Assembly: GCA_018894105.1 (NCBI GenBank)
Contig: CM032121.1
Coordinates: forward strand, 40,332,230-40,396,229
Source: Jacaranda mimosifolia
Lineage: Eukaryota; Streptophyta; Magnoliopsida; Lamiales; Bignoniaceae
Direction of reading: 5' to 3'
Length of the DNA stretch: 64,000 bases
The notes beneath the pieces were generated by a model. It made no database searches, was not told the DNA's origin, and worked only from the letters and a program-made list of their open reading frames with translations. A program made the translations under genes and the position numbers. Shown here piece after piece: positions 12,205 through 23,519 of this stretch; positions within the stretch are counted from its first letter, which is position 1; every line of letters begins with the position of its first letter.

Positions 12205-12715
12205 TAGGGGTGCAATCAAAATGAGTCGAATTGAGTTTGGGTAAAATTTTGAGATCGAGCTTGAAATATATATTTTAGACTCGAACTCGAAGAATCTAAA
12301 ATTTTAAGCTTGAGCTTGGCTCGATAAGGTTTTAACTGACAAATGAATTGTAAAAAACTGCAGGTTTGAACTCGAACTCAAACTAAAAAAAATAGTGATA
12401 TAATATATATTTATTAATAAAATAAAAAAATAAAATTTAATTATATACTAGCTCGCAAGCCTTGAATCTAGATACAGATGGATCGAGATCAGCTCAAATT
12501 AGAGTTCGAGCTCGATTCAGCTCGTGAGCCGGTTCGACTCGTTTGCACCCCTAATTACTTATCAACAAAATAATATATATAACCAAATTCAACCTCCAAT
12601 AATAAATTTGATTGTTCAAAATAATTTTTTATAAAAATAAATTCCTTCGATTACGTGTCAACAAAATAATATATCTAACAGAATTCGACCTCCATATTGA
12701 TATTGATTGAATAAT
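12165..12715. repeat. Tandem duplication (~95 bp), first unit interrupted by a MITE
   Basis: Unit 1 is 12165-12204 plus 12562-12616. Unit 2 is 12617-12715. Both read AATWATTTTTYATAAAAATAAATTCC..TCGATTAC, then TCAACAAAATAATATAT and a TTCRACCTCC block. The MITE at 12205-12553 splits unit 1, and unit 2 has no insertion. Confidence 0.8.
12205..12553. mobile_element. hAT-type MITE, 349 bp
   Basis: Terminal inverted repeats TAGGGGTGCAATCAAAATGA and TAGGGGTGCAAACGAGTCGA (right end read in reverse). The flanking duplication is ATTACATA / ATTACTTA (7 of 8). An uninterrupted paralogue of the target site lies directly downstream. The element is non-coding. Confidence 0.9.
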
Positions 12716-12835
12716 TGCAGTGAAATTGAGTAATGCTTTCGAAGCAATTTCCACTCGAAACCTGGTCACTTACTTCCATGGAAAATGCCTGTCAGCTTCA
12801 TATTTATGTATTTACTTTCACTTTCAAAAAACTTA

Positions 12836-13168
12836 GGCTTTGTTTGGTTACGTTTCTTTGGAACAACATTGTCTTGAAAAAACATAATCAAATATATCTC
12901 TATTTTCCCTCCAAAACACATATTCTCCAATATATATATACACATTAAACATATTTTATTATTTAATCTAACATTAAAAAAATCACTCAATTTTATTTTC
13001 ATCCAAAAATATCCAACAAAAAAAATATTGATTTGACTGCTACAGTAAAAAAATATTTCCTCCCCAAAGCATAAACAAATATATCAAAAATAACTTTAAT
13101 ATTTTTCAATAATTTATTCTCTCAAAATACATAATAAAATCAAACAAAAAACACAAACAAACATTGCC
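12836..13168. mobile_element. Tourist-like MITE, GGCTTTGTTTGG family, 333 bp
   Basis: The left end GGCTTTGTTTGGTTACG is inverted at the right (ACAAACAAACATTGCC). A perfect TTA duplication sits at 12833-12835 and 13169-13171. The same family occurs at 32592-32924 (also 333 bp), 47648-47965 and 58565-58913. The conserved interior includes TGCTACAGTAAAAAA and AACATAATCAAATATATCT. Confidence 0.85.
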
Positions 13169-13251
13169 TTAGTAACATATTACATTACTATTAATAATTA
13201 ATATGCAATAATTAACAATATGAAATATATTCGTAATCATATTACTCTATT

Positions 13252-13277
13252 ACACACACACACACAGTGTGTGTGTG
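13252..13277. repeat. (CA)n/(GT)n self-complementary microsatellite
   Basis: A run of CA dinucleotides (13252-13266) is followed at once by a run of GT (13267-13277), so the strand can fold back on itself. Confidence 0.9.
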
Positions 13278-13913
13278 ATAATTAATACAACCAAAATTCA
13301 AAATTCAAAATTACGAAATATGAAAATAAATTAAGGAATAATAATTCGAAGATTTTAGAAGATTTTGTAAAATAATTCAAGTATTATATATATATATATT
13401 TAATGCTCATAAATCAATTAATATACATAGCATACAACTGGATTAAGCTGTAATTTTCTTCCAACTGGAGTCAATATTGGTAATTGGAGGAATATCATTA
13501 AAATTATTACAATGAGCTGGATTTCTGCAATCAATTTACAGATATTAATAGTAGAAAAATATTTGTTTTTCCTTTTTTTTTTTTTTCCTGGTTACCATGT
13601 GTGAAAATATATTTTTTCTTTTTCTTTTTTTGTTTCAAAAATAAAAATAAAAAATTCATCCTTGAGGACAACCTTTATGATTGCCGGCTCAAGCGTTGAA
13701 ATTTAAACGTTAAGGTTCGAGGAATTTTCATAGGAAAATACAGACAACGCAGAAGGTCTTTGTTTTTTATTTGTTAACTATACATTCACTGTCTTAAGTT
13801 TTGTTTGGTAATACTCTCTGAAGTAAAAAAAAAAAACGTCACTTTCAATCCTTCTCTCTTTCTTTATCATTTTTCACAAGTTTCTTCCACAGTTGGGTCT
13901 GGAAATTTACGTG
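13278..13913. other. 5' flank of first transporter gene
   Basis: AT-rich, with (TA)n at about 13386-13400 and poly-T runs near 13570 and 13620. No coding frame; presumably the upstream promoter of the gene at 14043. Confidence 0.5.
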
Positions 13914-13921
13914 TATAAAAG
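13914..13921 (+). promoter_or_regulatory. Probable TATA box of first LHT gene
   Basis: TATAAAAG lies 122 bases upstream of the ATG at 14043. Transcription would then start near 13945 and leave a 5' UTR of about 95-100 bases. Inferred from position and consensus only. Confidence 0.6.
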
Positions 13922-14042
13922 GGTTGAGTGTTCGATATTTTCCAGGGTTCATACAAGTTCTTCATCAGTTTTTTTTTATTTTTTTATTTTCTTTACTTGT
14001 TTTTCCATTTGTTTAGGTTTTTTTTTTGAACTGTTGAAGGCC

Positions 14043-17000
14043 ATGGGAACTGAAGCCACTGATGGTAAGAGCTACTACAATGATGTAAGTATCCAGAAAT
14101 GATGCTGTTTTACATTCAAAAACCATTGATGTTAAGCATTTCTCGTACAACTTTATGTATGTTTTTGTGTTTTGTGATCTTTTTTTCGTTTTATTACATG
14201 GTTGTGCCTTAATTTCCTCGATTTTTATGGGTTCTTTATGTGTTTTGGGCTCGTGAAATGACGCCATAAAGTTGTAACGATTCCCGAAATGTATTTTCGA
14301 TATTACTTAATGTCTTGATTATTCACGATGGGATTTTTTTGGGAAGATATCGAAAAAATCTTTGTTTGTTTTTCTTCTATTGATGGTGAGAACTTGAAAT
14401 TTCAGTATTTGGATTCATCCCCACAAGGGTTCTTGAAAATAAATACAACTTTTACTTATAAAGTTATAACGATTCCCAAAAATGTATTTTTGATATTACT
14501 TAATGTCCTTACTATTCACAAAATGTGAGAAGTATGAGATTTTTTTGGAAGACATCAAGAAAATCTTTATTCATTTTTCTTTTATAGATGGTGAGAACTT
14601 GAAACTTCAGTATTTGAATTCGTTACCACAAGGGTTCTTGAAACTAAGCACAAGTTTTACTTATAAAATCTTTTAAAAATTTAAAGTTTGTTAGGTTAAA
14701 ATACCCGATCTCAGGTTATACCAGTGGGTCGAATGGCCACTCGACTCAAAGATTTGTAGATACAAAGTACTCGTAGTCTCCTCCTTTGTCTTTTTTACAA
14801 AGAATGAGCTTGTTCTTGTTTGTATTAGATTGAGAAAAGCTTTAGAATATAGCAGTACTTTACAAGTGGTACAAATTAACTAGCACTCCATTTTGGAGTT
14901 GTGAACACATTCACACAATGAAGCACAGTTGGTCAACTGTTCAATTTTCAGGACGACGTTTAACTTACGGCAAACAGACAGCTTAGTTTTCTATGTATGG
15001 GGTTACCTACCTATGATGCTAAGCTTTGAATACAGTTTTTGTCTTACTTGAGTCCATACTTGATATTTTTTCAACAAAGTTGCATCATTTATGGCTCCCA
15101 CGTTCTTTTTTCCTTTATTCACTCATTCATTTATTATTTTGGCAATGCTTTTTCAAATTGGCTTGTGAAATCATCAAATTCTTGGGGCCGTTTGGTTTTG
15201 TTTTGTAGAAGTATTTTTTTTTTTTTTGGTAAAAAAAAATAGTGAAAAGTTAGTATAAATTTGAACTTAAAAATGAAATGATGTTTGGAGGTTTTATTTA
15301 AAATGTAATGATTATATATAATTGAAAATGAATTGTATTTGGATATAGTGTTTTTGTATTAAAAGTTATATAAATGTGAGTAGGAGAAAATGAAAAGCGA
15401 TGAAAAGTGAAAATGAAGAGAGAGTGTAATAGTGTGTTTTGTAAATATTTTGAGAATGAAAATATTTGTAAAATTAAGAGAGAAGTTAATAATTTTTTAT
15501 TTTCATTTTCAACAGAAAATGAAAAGAGTGTTTGAAAACAAAACCAAACAGGCACTTGGTTAATTTTGAGCATAACAAACTTCTTGAAGATACGATCTTC
15601 CGCAGTAGGAGGAGTTGTATCTGAACCAACTGAAGGGCTTTTGTCCAATCCCGTGATATCTAAGTTGACTAGTCGGAATTTACTATTCTAAAGCAGAGAA
15701 TAGATTAGACTAGCAGATTAATTTTCTAGGGGCTGCTAGAATCCGGCCTTCTTTTCATCACTTAATTCAACTACCATGTTTGGCCTTAAGTTCTTTTAGT
15801 CCCATAAATTTTGGCTAAGGACAGCTGCAATGGATTTTGTTAGCAAGGTAGGGACAGAGTTGCACTGATTTTCAAACTTGATAGCATGTGGGATGGACTT
15901 TTGGGGTCGTTTGGATTTATTTTTTGAAGTTATTTTCATTTTTTGATGAAAAAAAAAAAAAAATAGTGAAGAGTTAGTTATAAATATGTTTTTGAAAATA
16001 AAATATTGTTTGGAGGTTTTGTTTAAAATGTAATAATTATGTAGGGTTGAAAATGAATTGTATTTGAAAAATATAGTGTTTTTGTATTAAAAGTCGTACA
16101 AATGTAAGTAGGAGAAAATAAAAAGTGAACATGAAGTGAAAATGTAATAGCGTGTTTAGAAAAACGTGTTGAAAATGATAATATTTGTGAAAATAAGAGA
16201 GAAATTGATAACTTTTTGTTTTCATTTATAGAAAAAAAAATGAAAAGTGCCTTTGAAAACAAAAACAAACGGGCGCTTAACAATCCACATCTTATCTAAG
16301 TCTTCACAATAGTTGACTTGAATTTTCTATTGATATTTTTACCTTTTGATTTATGCTTAAAGTATAGATCTTTACCTTTTTGAACATGGACAATAGAATA
16401 TGTCTACACTTTCATCAACATCATCCCCAAGTTTTGGGGGGCACTACCAAAGATTCCTTTATATTTGTTTTAACATAGTAGCCATATCTTCTGTCCTGAC
16501 TCTTGATGATTGATTTTCATACCAAGTATAGTCTCATGCATAAAACCTTTCTGGTGCCAATTGCAAATGGTATGCGGCATTATGCCATAACAGGGAGATT
16601 TTAATTTTACAAATGTTTATAGAGTATATGAACCACAATCATGTAGAAATATAACATGAAAACTGAATGTGTATTATAATTTCCTTGCTGAGACTGGAGA
16701 ATTTGACAAGTTGTTGGAACATTATGTGTAGGGGGATCATCGAACGGCTGAGGAGAAGGCGATTGATGCCTGGCTACCAATCACTTCTTCAAGAAACGCA
16801 AAATGGTGGTACTCAGCTTTTCACAATGTTACAGCCATGGTTGGAGCTGGAGTCCTCAGTCTACCTTATGCCATGTCCGAGCTAGGATGGTAAAAATTTC
16901 CCTTAAACTCTTTAAGTAAATAGTTAAATCCGATAAAAGAACGAAGATTTTCATTTCTTCCTCTTGTACTTCTGTAGGGGTCCTGGAGTGACAGTGATGG

Positions 17001-18573
17001 TTATATCATGGATCATCACTTTGTACACATTGTGGCAAATGGTTGAGATGCATGAAATGGTCCCGGGAAAGCGTTTCGATAGGTATCATGAACTTGGACA
17101 GCATGCCTTTGGCGAGAAGCTCGGCCTGTATATCGTTGTGCCTCAGCAACTAATCGTTGAGGTTGGAGTGGATATAGTGTACATGGTTACCGGAGGAAAG
17201 TCGCTCCAAAAATTCCATAATACAGTCTGCAAAGACTGCAAAGACATCAAACTTACCTATTTCATCATGATCTTTGCCTCCGCCCACTTTGTACTCTCCC
17301 ATCTTCCCAACTTCAACTCCATCTCTGGTGTGTCTTTGGCTGCAGCCGTCATGTCCTTGAGGTAAATATATCAACTTCTGTCGCGAATTCATGAATCCCA
17401 CATAAGATTTCATGTAATGAAGAAAAACAATTTTGTGGTATGAAGTTATTCTACGATTGCTTGGGGGGCCTCAGTCGACAAGGGCGTCCAACCGAATGTG
17501 GAGTATGGCTATAAAGCTACGACTACAGCTGGGACGGTTTTCAACTTCTTCAGTGCGTTGGGAGATGTGGCTTTTGCCTATGCCGGCCACAATGTCGTCT
17601 TGGAAATTCAAGCCACCATACCTTCTACGCCAGAGAAGCCATCAAAGGTGCCTATGTGGAGGGGAGTTGTTGTTGCTTATATTGTTGTTGCATTGTGCTA
17701 CTTCCCTGTGGCTTTCATTGGATACTGGATGTTTGGAAACAAAGTTGATGACAATATTCTCATGACACTAGAGAAACCTGCTTGGCTTATTGCTATGGCT
17801 AACATGTTTGTTGTGATTCATGTTATTGGAAGTTATCAGGTGAAAACTGAAATTCTTTTCTCATGTTCTTTCTTGTTTATATATTTGTTCATACGAAGAA
17901 GCAAGTCATATGATTCTGTCTGCTATGGATTGATGCAGATCTATGCAATGCCGGTTTTTGACATGATTGAAACTGTTCTTGTGAAGAAACTAAGGTTTAG
18001 GCCCACTTGGTATCTTCGCTTTGTTTCAAGGAATATCTATGTTGGTACGTCTGCTGCTCCATTTTCTTGCAACTCAATTTGTAAGTGTTTCATGTTAAGA
18101 ATTTGCATATTTTGTTTGATTTTCAGCATTTACGATGTTTGTTGGCATTACCTTCCCATTCTTCGGTGGGCTTCTTGGATTCTTTGGAGGATTTGCTTTC
18201 GCCCCAACCACATACTTTGTAAGAATATCAAACTGCTGCTTATTTATAGTCATCTGTATTCTATAGATCAGGTTGTCTTCTGTTGGAATTCCACCTAACT
18301 GTTGAACTTTTTATTCAGCTTCCTTGTATAATGTGGCTTGCTATCTACAAACCAAGGAAATACAGCCTGTCTTGGTTCACTAACTGGGTAAGTTCAGCTT
18401 AAAATGGTATGTATTCTTGAAAATTTTCTGTACAAAAATCAGCTAACGAGCTTTTTGCGCTGGTGAAAATTCAGATTTGCATTGTCCTTGGAGTCCTTTT
18501 GATGGTTATAGCACCTATTGGAGGGCTAAGGCAGATCATTCTACAAGCAAAAACCTACAAGTTCTACTCATGA
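14043..18573 (+). CDS. LHT1-like: Lysine/histidine transporter (LHT-type amino-acid permease), copy 1, 8 exons, 447 aa
   Basis: The exons are 14043-14084, 16732-16889, 16978-17361, 17446-17839, 17939-18044, 18127-18218, 18319-18387 and 18475-18573. All introns are GT-AG and the frame stays open to TGA. The product is a multi-pass plasma-membrane amino-acid/H+ symporter of the AAAP superfamily. Diagnostic segments are [20 protein letters not shown] (first membrane segment, about residues 37-56), [31 protein letters not shown] and a C-terminus ending TYKFYS. The length fits Arabidopsis LHT1. Family members import neutral and acidic amino acids in roots and mesophyll; substrate range cannot be read here. 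The 14-residue first exon is split off by a 2.6-kb intron that carries two Tourist-like MITEs and a tandem duplication. A tandem paralogue follows 1.3 kb downstream. Confidence 0.93.
14268..14672 (+). repeat. Tandem duplication (~195-bp unit x2) in intron 1
   Basis: Unit 1 starts at about 14268 and unit 2 at about 14458. Both begin AAAGTTRTAACGATTCCC and share ATATTACTTAATGTC, ATGGTGAGAACTTGAAA, CACAAGGGTTCTTGAAA and TTTTACTTATAAA in order. Confidence 0.85.
15185..15555. mobile_element. Tourist-like MITE in transporter intron 1, 371 bp
   Basis: Ends GGGCCGTTTGGTTTTG and, inverted, AAAACCAAACAGGCAC. Flanked by TTG at 15182-15184 and 15556-15558. Interior non-coding; same family as 15904-16276 and 57771-58143. 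Confidence 0.8.
15904..16276. mobile_element. Second Tourist-like MITE in the same intron, 373 bp
   Basis: Ends GGGTCGTTTGGATTT and, inverted, AAACAAACGGGCGC. Flanks are TTG (left) and TTA (right), an imperfect duplication. Same orientation and length class as the copy 350 bp upstream. Confidence 0.7.
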
Positions 18574-19805
18574 GCAACTAATCTCCCCATAGGAGATGGA
18601 CAACACTGCAGTTCATATAGAGAAAAAAATGAAGAAAAAGAAGATCTGATCTTGTCCTTGGGAATGATTGATCAGCAGAGTTGCTCTGATGATCTCAGAA
18701 GAATTGTTTTACAAGGAAGGATTCAGATTCAGGCATATGAAGCCCTTCCAGCCTTTTTACAACTTCCAAAATTTGTCTGCATTTATAGTGTGTGTATAGA
18801 CATGTTTACTGCTTTCCTGAACTTGTATTCCTCTGGTGAGTGAAAAATATCATCACTAAAAAAATTGGAATATACTCATATACTGATGTGCAATTCAGAA
18901 GGAAATTTGAGTTGAATGGACTTTGCTTATTTTGTTATCCAGTGTTTGCTGCCAGCCAAACTATTGAAAGATAAATGTTGATTAGCAGAGAAGCCCTGTT
19001 GCTCAATTCCACTTACATGTGTTATGAAAATGAAATCGACAAGACTTAACATAGTTCGACTTTACGTCCACAAATGTAAAAGGGAAAATAAATTCTACTA
19101 AATTCCAGACTGTAGTACAAAATTTTCAATCTTAATTTTCGCTTGGTTTAGTTACGCAGGCCTGTAACCCTAATAAATGCAGCACCGACCGAAGCAACAT
19201 CGGTTGCACCAATCCTAACCCTAAATAGAGGATGGGTTCAAGGCCATTGAAGTGTACTCAGATAAAATTGGGAATGATCCCCCTTTAAAAAAAGATTCAC
19301 TGCACTCGACGTTGCAGCATAAAGTGTTGTCCTCGCGCAAAATAAAACATCATGGCCCAAGGTTTTCGTCCGGCTCTCTGCTCCCGAGCACCGTTGCCCC
19401 AAACGCTCTATCTCTACCTTGGTGCTTCAACTATGCCATCAGTTTGATTTGATCTAAAGATCAATGCTTGGCTCATACAAAATGCATACAGGTTTCTCTT
19501 TAAAAAATGCCAGCATCCATCTCTGTGGTGGCAATCTCTATGAATGGTCTTGAAACATAACGATACTCCCTATAACCAGCTAGCCACTCAATTATCAGCT
19601 TCTCTTATGACATATAAGGACACCTCCAAATTTAATGTAGTTACCAACATTCACCCATATGCCAGTGCACAATATTGTATCTTTGGCTCTGGAAGACTTG
19701 TTTGCTTCATTTGTTTCGTGTAAGAAGCATTACGGCAGGCTCTTGTAGATTCTCTCATTCCAAACGGCAGACAAAAGTTTATCATAAATTTTAACAATGT
19801 CTTAA
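18574..19805. other. Spacer between the two transporter genes
   Basis: The first ~300-400 bases are probably the 3' UTR of copy 1. Bases 19140-19560 have more even base composition but no convincing coding frame. The remainder should hold the promoter of copy 2. Confidence 0.5.
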
Positions 19806-19812
19806 TATAAGA
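19806..19812 (+). promoter_or_regulatory. Possible TATA box of second LHT gene
   Basis: TATAAGA lies 62 bases upstream of the ATG at 19868, a plausible spacing for a ~30-base 5' UTR. Weak consensus match. Confidence 0.35.
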
Positions 19813-19867
19813 GGGTACCTGTTAGTCTCCTGCTTCATCTTTCTTGCATTTTCTGTGCTGCATTGCC

Positions 19868-22059
19868 ATGGCATCAAAGGCATCAACTGATGACAACCCT
19901 TCTCTTCCCACTTCAACACCGGTCGATGCAAACTCTTACATCCCAGCTAAGGTACTCTCCTTCTCTCGTCCAACACAGATTCCACAAAGGATGCATTTTT
20001 TCTTTTCCACAATAAGATCTGACTCAAGATCTTGAATCCAGTGAATTTTCTAAGAGCTTCTGACAGAGATTTGTTCTCAGATATCTCAATCTTATTTTCC
20101 TTCTGAACATTGTGTCTTGAATTCACTTTGCAAATGCAGCCAAATGATCTGAAAAAATTCTTCTTATTGTTGATTACAGGACACTTACCGATCAGTGGAA
20201 CAAAAGGCAATAGATGACTGGCTTCCTATTACCTCTTCCAGAAATGCAAAATGGTGGTACTCAGCTTTTCACAATGTTACGGCAATGGTTGGTGCTGGTG
20301 TCCTGAGTCTCCCTTATGCCATGGCAGCTCTTGGATGGTATGAAACCTTAAATTCTAAAACAACTTATGAAAGGATAAAACTCTATTGTTCTCTCATTAA
20401 AAACTATACCTTATTCCATAGCTATATGTGAATTTAGGGGACCAGGGGTTGTTGTTCTTATTCTATCATGGATCATCACCTTATACACTTTGTGGCAAAT
20501 GGTTGAGATGCATGAAATGGTACCTGGAAAACGTTTTGATAGATACCATGAACTCGGCCAGCATGCATTCGGTGAAAAGCTCGGTCTTTACATCGTGGTA
20601 CCCCAACAACTGATCGTTGAAGTTGGTGTCAACATAGTATACATGGTTACTGGAGGCAAATCACTGAAGAAATTCCATGAAACCGTGTGTGGAAGTTGCA
20701 AACACATCAAAACTACTTACTTCATAATGATATTTGCCTCAGTCCATTTCGTCCTCTCCCATCTTCCAAACTTCAACTCCATCTCGGGCGTATCTTTGGC
20801 TGCAGCTGTCATGTCTTTAACGTAAGTTTTCAGTAAGTTTAAACATACCGTAAGATTAAAGAGACTAGAAGATTACTTTTAAGAAAAACAAACAACAATA
20901 GAAGTCAGTGATAAGTCTTACCAAATATGCAGTTACTCCACAATTGCTTGGACAGCCTCTCTCCACAAGGGTATGCAAGAGGGAGTTGAATATGGCTATC
21001 CGGCCAGCAGCACAGCTGGAACAGTTTTTGACTTCTTCACTGCCTTGGGGGATGTGGCATTTGCCTATGCCGGTCACAATGTGGTGTTGGAGATTCAGGC
21101 AACGATCCCTTCAACCCCAGAGAAGCCTTCCAAGAAGCCCATGTGGAAAGGAGTTCTTGTTGCCTACTTCATTGTTGCATTATGCTACTTCCCTGTTGCC
21201 CTAATCGGCTACCGGATGTTTGGGAACCAAGTGCAGGACAACATCCTTCTCTCACTGGAGAAACCTGCATGGCTCATAGCAGCAGCTAACATGTTTGTGG
21301 TCATCCATGTTATTGGAAGCTATCAGGTTCAGTTTCTCTAACTTGTTTGCTCTAGCTTATCCTAGAGCTGACTAAATCATTTTCTTTTTCTTACAATCAA
21401 TCCTGGTTTTGGGCAGATTTATGCCATGCCGGTTTTTGACATGATTGAAACTGTACTAGTGAAAAAGCTGCGCTTCAAGCCCAGCATCACACTACGTTTT
21501 ATCTCACGAAACATATATGTGGGTTAGTATTCCTAATCGCCCACCAAATTATTTGCAACTAATCAAATTTCATGGTAGAAAAGTTGTAAAACATAAAGCA
21601 TATCTTAACAATCTATGATTTTTCAGCATGTACTATGTTCATTGCGATAACTTTCCCATTCTTTGGGGGTCTGCTGGGATTTTTTGGAGGGTTTGCCTTT
21701 GCCCCAACAACATACTTTGTAAGTCATTCTGTAAACTTGATTCTCAATACTGTTTTTAGTGCCAATAAAGCTTCAACAAATAAAATGCAACCCATTTGTT
21801 TCAGCTTCCCTGTGTCATGTGGCTTGCAATCTACAAACCAAGAAAATTTGGCTTATCTTGGTTCACCAATTGGGTATGTAAAGCACAAATTTCTTGTATT
21901 ATTACAGGATTTATCATGCATATTATAACCAATCTGCTTCCTCTACTTGTTGTATTTCAGATTTGCATCATTCTTGGCCTCCTATTGATGATATTGTCAC
22001 CAATTGGTGGGCTAAGAAATATAATACTGCAGGCAAAGGACTACAAATTTTACTCTTAA
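19868..22059 (+). CDS. LHT1-like: Lysine/histidine transporter (LHT-type amino-acid permease), copy 2, 8 exons, 461 aa
   Basis: The exons are 19868-19951, 20180-20337, 20438-20821, 20933-21326, 21417-21522, 21627-21718, 21805-21873 and 21961-22059. Exons 2-8 have exactly the lengths of copy 1 (158, 384, 394, 106, 92, 69 and 99 bases), which shows tandem duplication of one ancestral gene. The ATG at 19868 is the first in frame; the longer open frame starts only with TTG. The protein has the full LHT set of membrane segments, with the first at about residues 51-80 ([20 protein letters not shown]), and ends DYKFYS. The cytosolic N-terminus is 14 residues longer and unrelated to copy 1 over exon 1 ([20 protein letters not shown]), so targeting or regulation may differ. 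Expected role: proton-coupled amino-acid uptake at the plasma membrane. Confidence 0.95.
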
Positions 22060-23519
22060 GCATCTGTCACCACTGATTAAAAACACAATGCTGCTGCTAT
22101 AGCATCACAGACTGTTAAAGTGGAATAAGAACAGTGACAGACTAGACTGGTTGGAAGCAAACAAGAAGTCCAGCCTGAGAAGAATGTACTCTCTCATTGA
22201 CACAGAGAAACTGGGCTTCTTTCTTATCTGTTACTTTTCATATGATTCTCTTTGTGAATTTATCTGGCTTTGTTTACAGAACACTTTAAGGTATTGATTA
22301 GATGGGTCTTATATTTATGAAAATGGCATCAAAAGCTCACTGAAGGACAAAAATTGCTGTCAAAATTTGCAATACCAAACCTCAGAAGATAGAACTAAAC
22401 AACATGGTATTGAACTTCTCTATATACCCTCTTAAACCCGACATTCGTATATTGGAATTCTATGCATCTAAGTTCTCTTTCAGCCAATTCATAACAGAAT
22501 CCAGGTGCAATTCCAACTAGTTCTGGAAAGTCAAGATGAGAAAAGGAAATAGTACACATTCTTCAAAATATAATTATGCTATAAACCTATAGCAGAACGG
22601 ATGGGCACAGAATATGAGTAACTACAGAATAATCTATCAAAAGAGAAAGGACTTCGCATACATAAAAAGAAAATCTCTGGTTTTATCAAATAAAATTCAA
22701 TTGCTTTGCTAGTAGCTTCATGAAAAGCATGCCAGGAACCATTATCTTGCTTAGATATTGTTAATGTGGCAAACAAAAAACACATCTTAAAATCTATAGA
22801 GTATCTTATGACAAAATTCTTGTATGATGTGTGATTGTAGAACTAACTGTTTTTAGTCCACTGCAAGTAGCAAAAAAACAAAACATCCAACAGGTAATAG
22901 AAACAACAAGGAAGGGCACAAATACAGATACTATTAGGTCATTTGCTCTAAAAGAATAAGTTTGTACCTACTCTTAACAAGAAAATAGTTCCATTGCCTA
23001 CCAGAATATGACTTATTGATATAAAAAATTCAATAGTCTCCGTATCAGGCCACCAAACCAGAAATATTACAGAGTAGTTGCAATCAATTCGAATATTTTA
23101 AGTTGAATTGCCAACAACAGACAGAAAAGATAGTTTCTGGTTATCCAATTCTATATCGAAAAATCAAGAAACAGTTACCATTGAATATTTACTACTTCAG
23201 CTGAATGAATATCATCAGCAAAAATGCAAAATAACCACTAATCTCGAGAAGCACAGGTAACACAATATATTCATCCATGGAAAGCTTAAAATGTATACAC
23301 ATTTGAACATAATCATCAATCAGAAAGCAAATTCATCACAACGTATACAAATTTGAACATAATCATCCATCAGAAAGCAAATTCATCACATTCTTTATTG
23401 CAAGAACAGAACAACAATGAATTTGCATTCATATAACTTATCATACTTCATAGAATACAATATGGAAGAATTAAACACCTTAAAAAAAAAAAAAAACTAA
23501 ATTTATTCATTTTTAGCTT
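22060..23519. other. Convergent 3' intergenic region
   Basis: Lies between the 3' ends of the second transporter (+) and the TLC gene (-). It holds both 3' UTRs and no convincing extra gene. Confidence 0.6.
23291..23390. repeat. 50-bp tandem direct repeat (x2)
   Basis: Units 23291-23340 and 23341-23390 differ at about three positions. Shared core: TTTGAACATAATCATC, then CAGAAAGCAAATTCATCACA. Lies downstream of the TLC gene. Confidence 0.95.

Noticed and set aside
17498..18298. 266-codon continuous frame in LHT copy 1
   Set aside because: It reads through introns 4-6; after about residue 114 only the spliced exons keep the transporter sequence.
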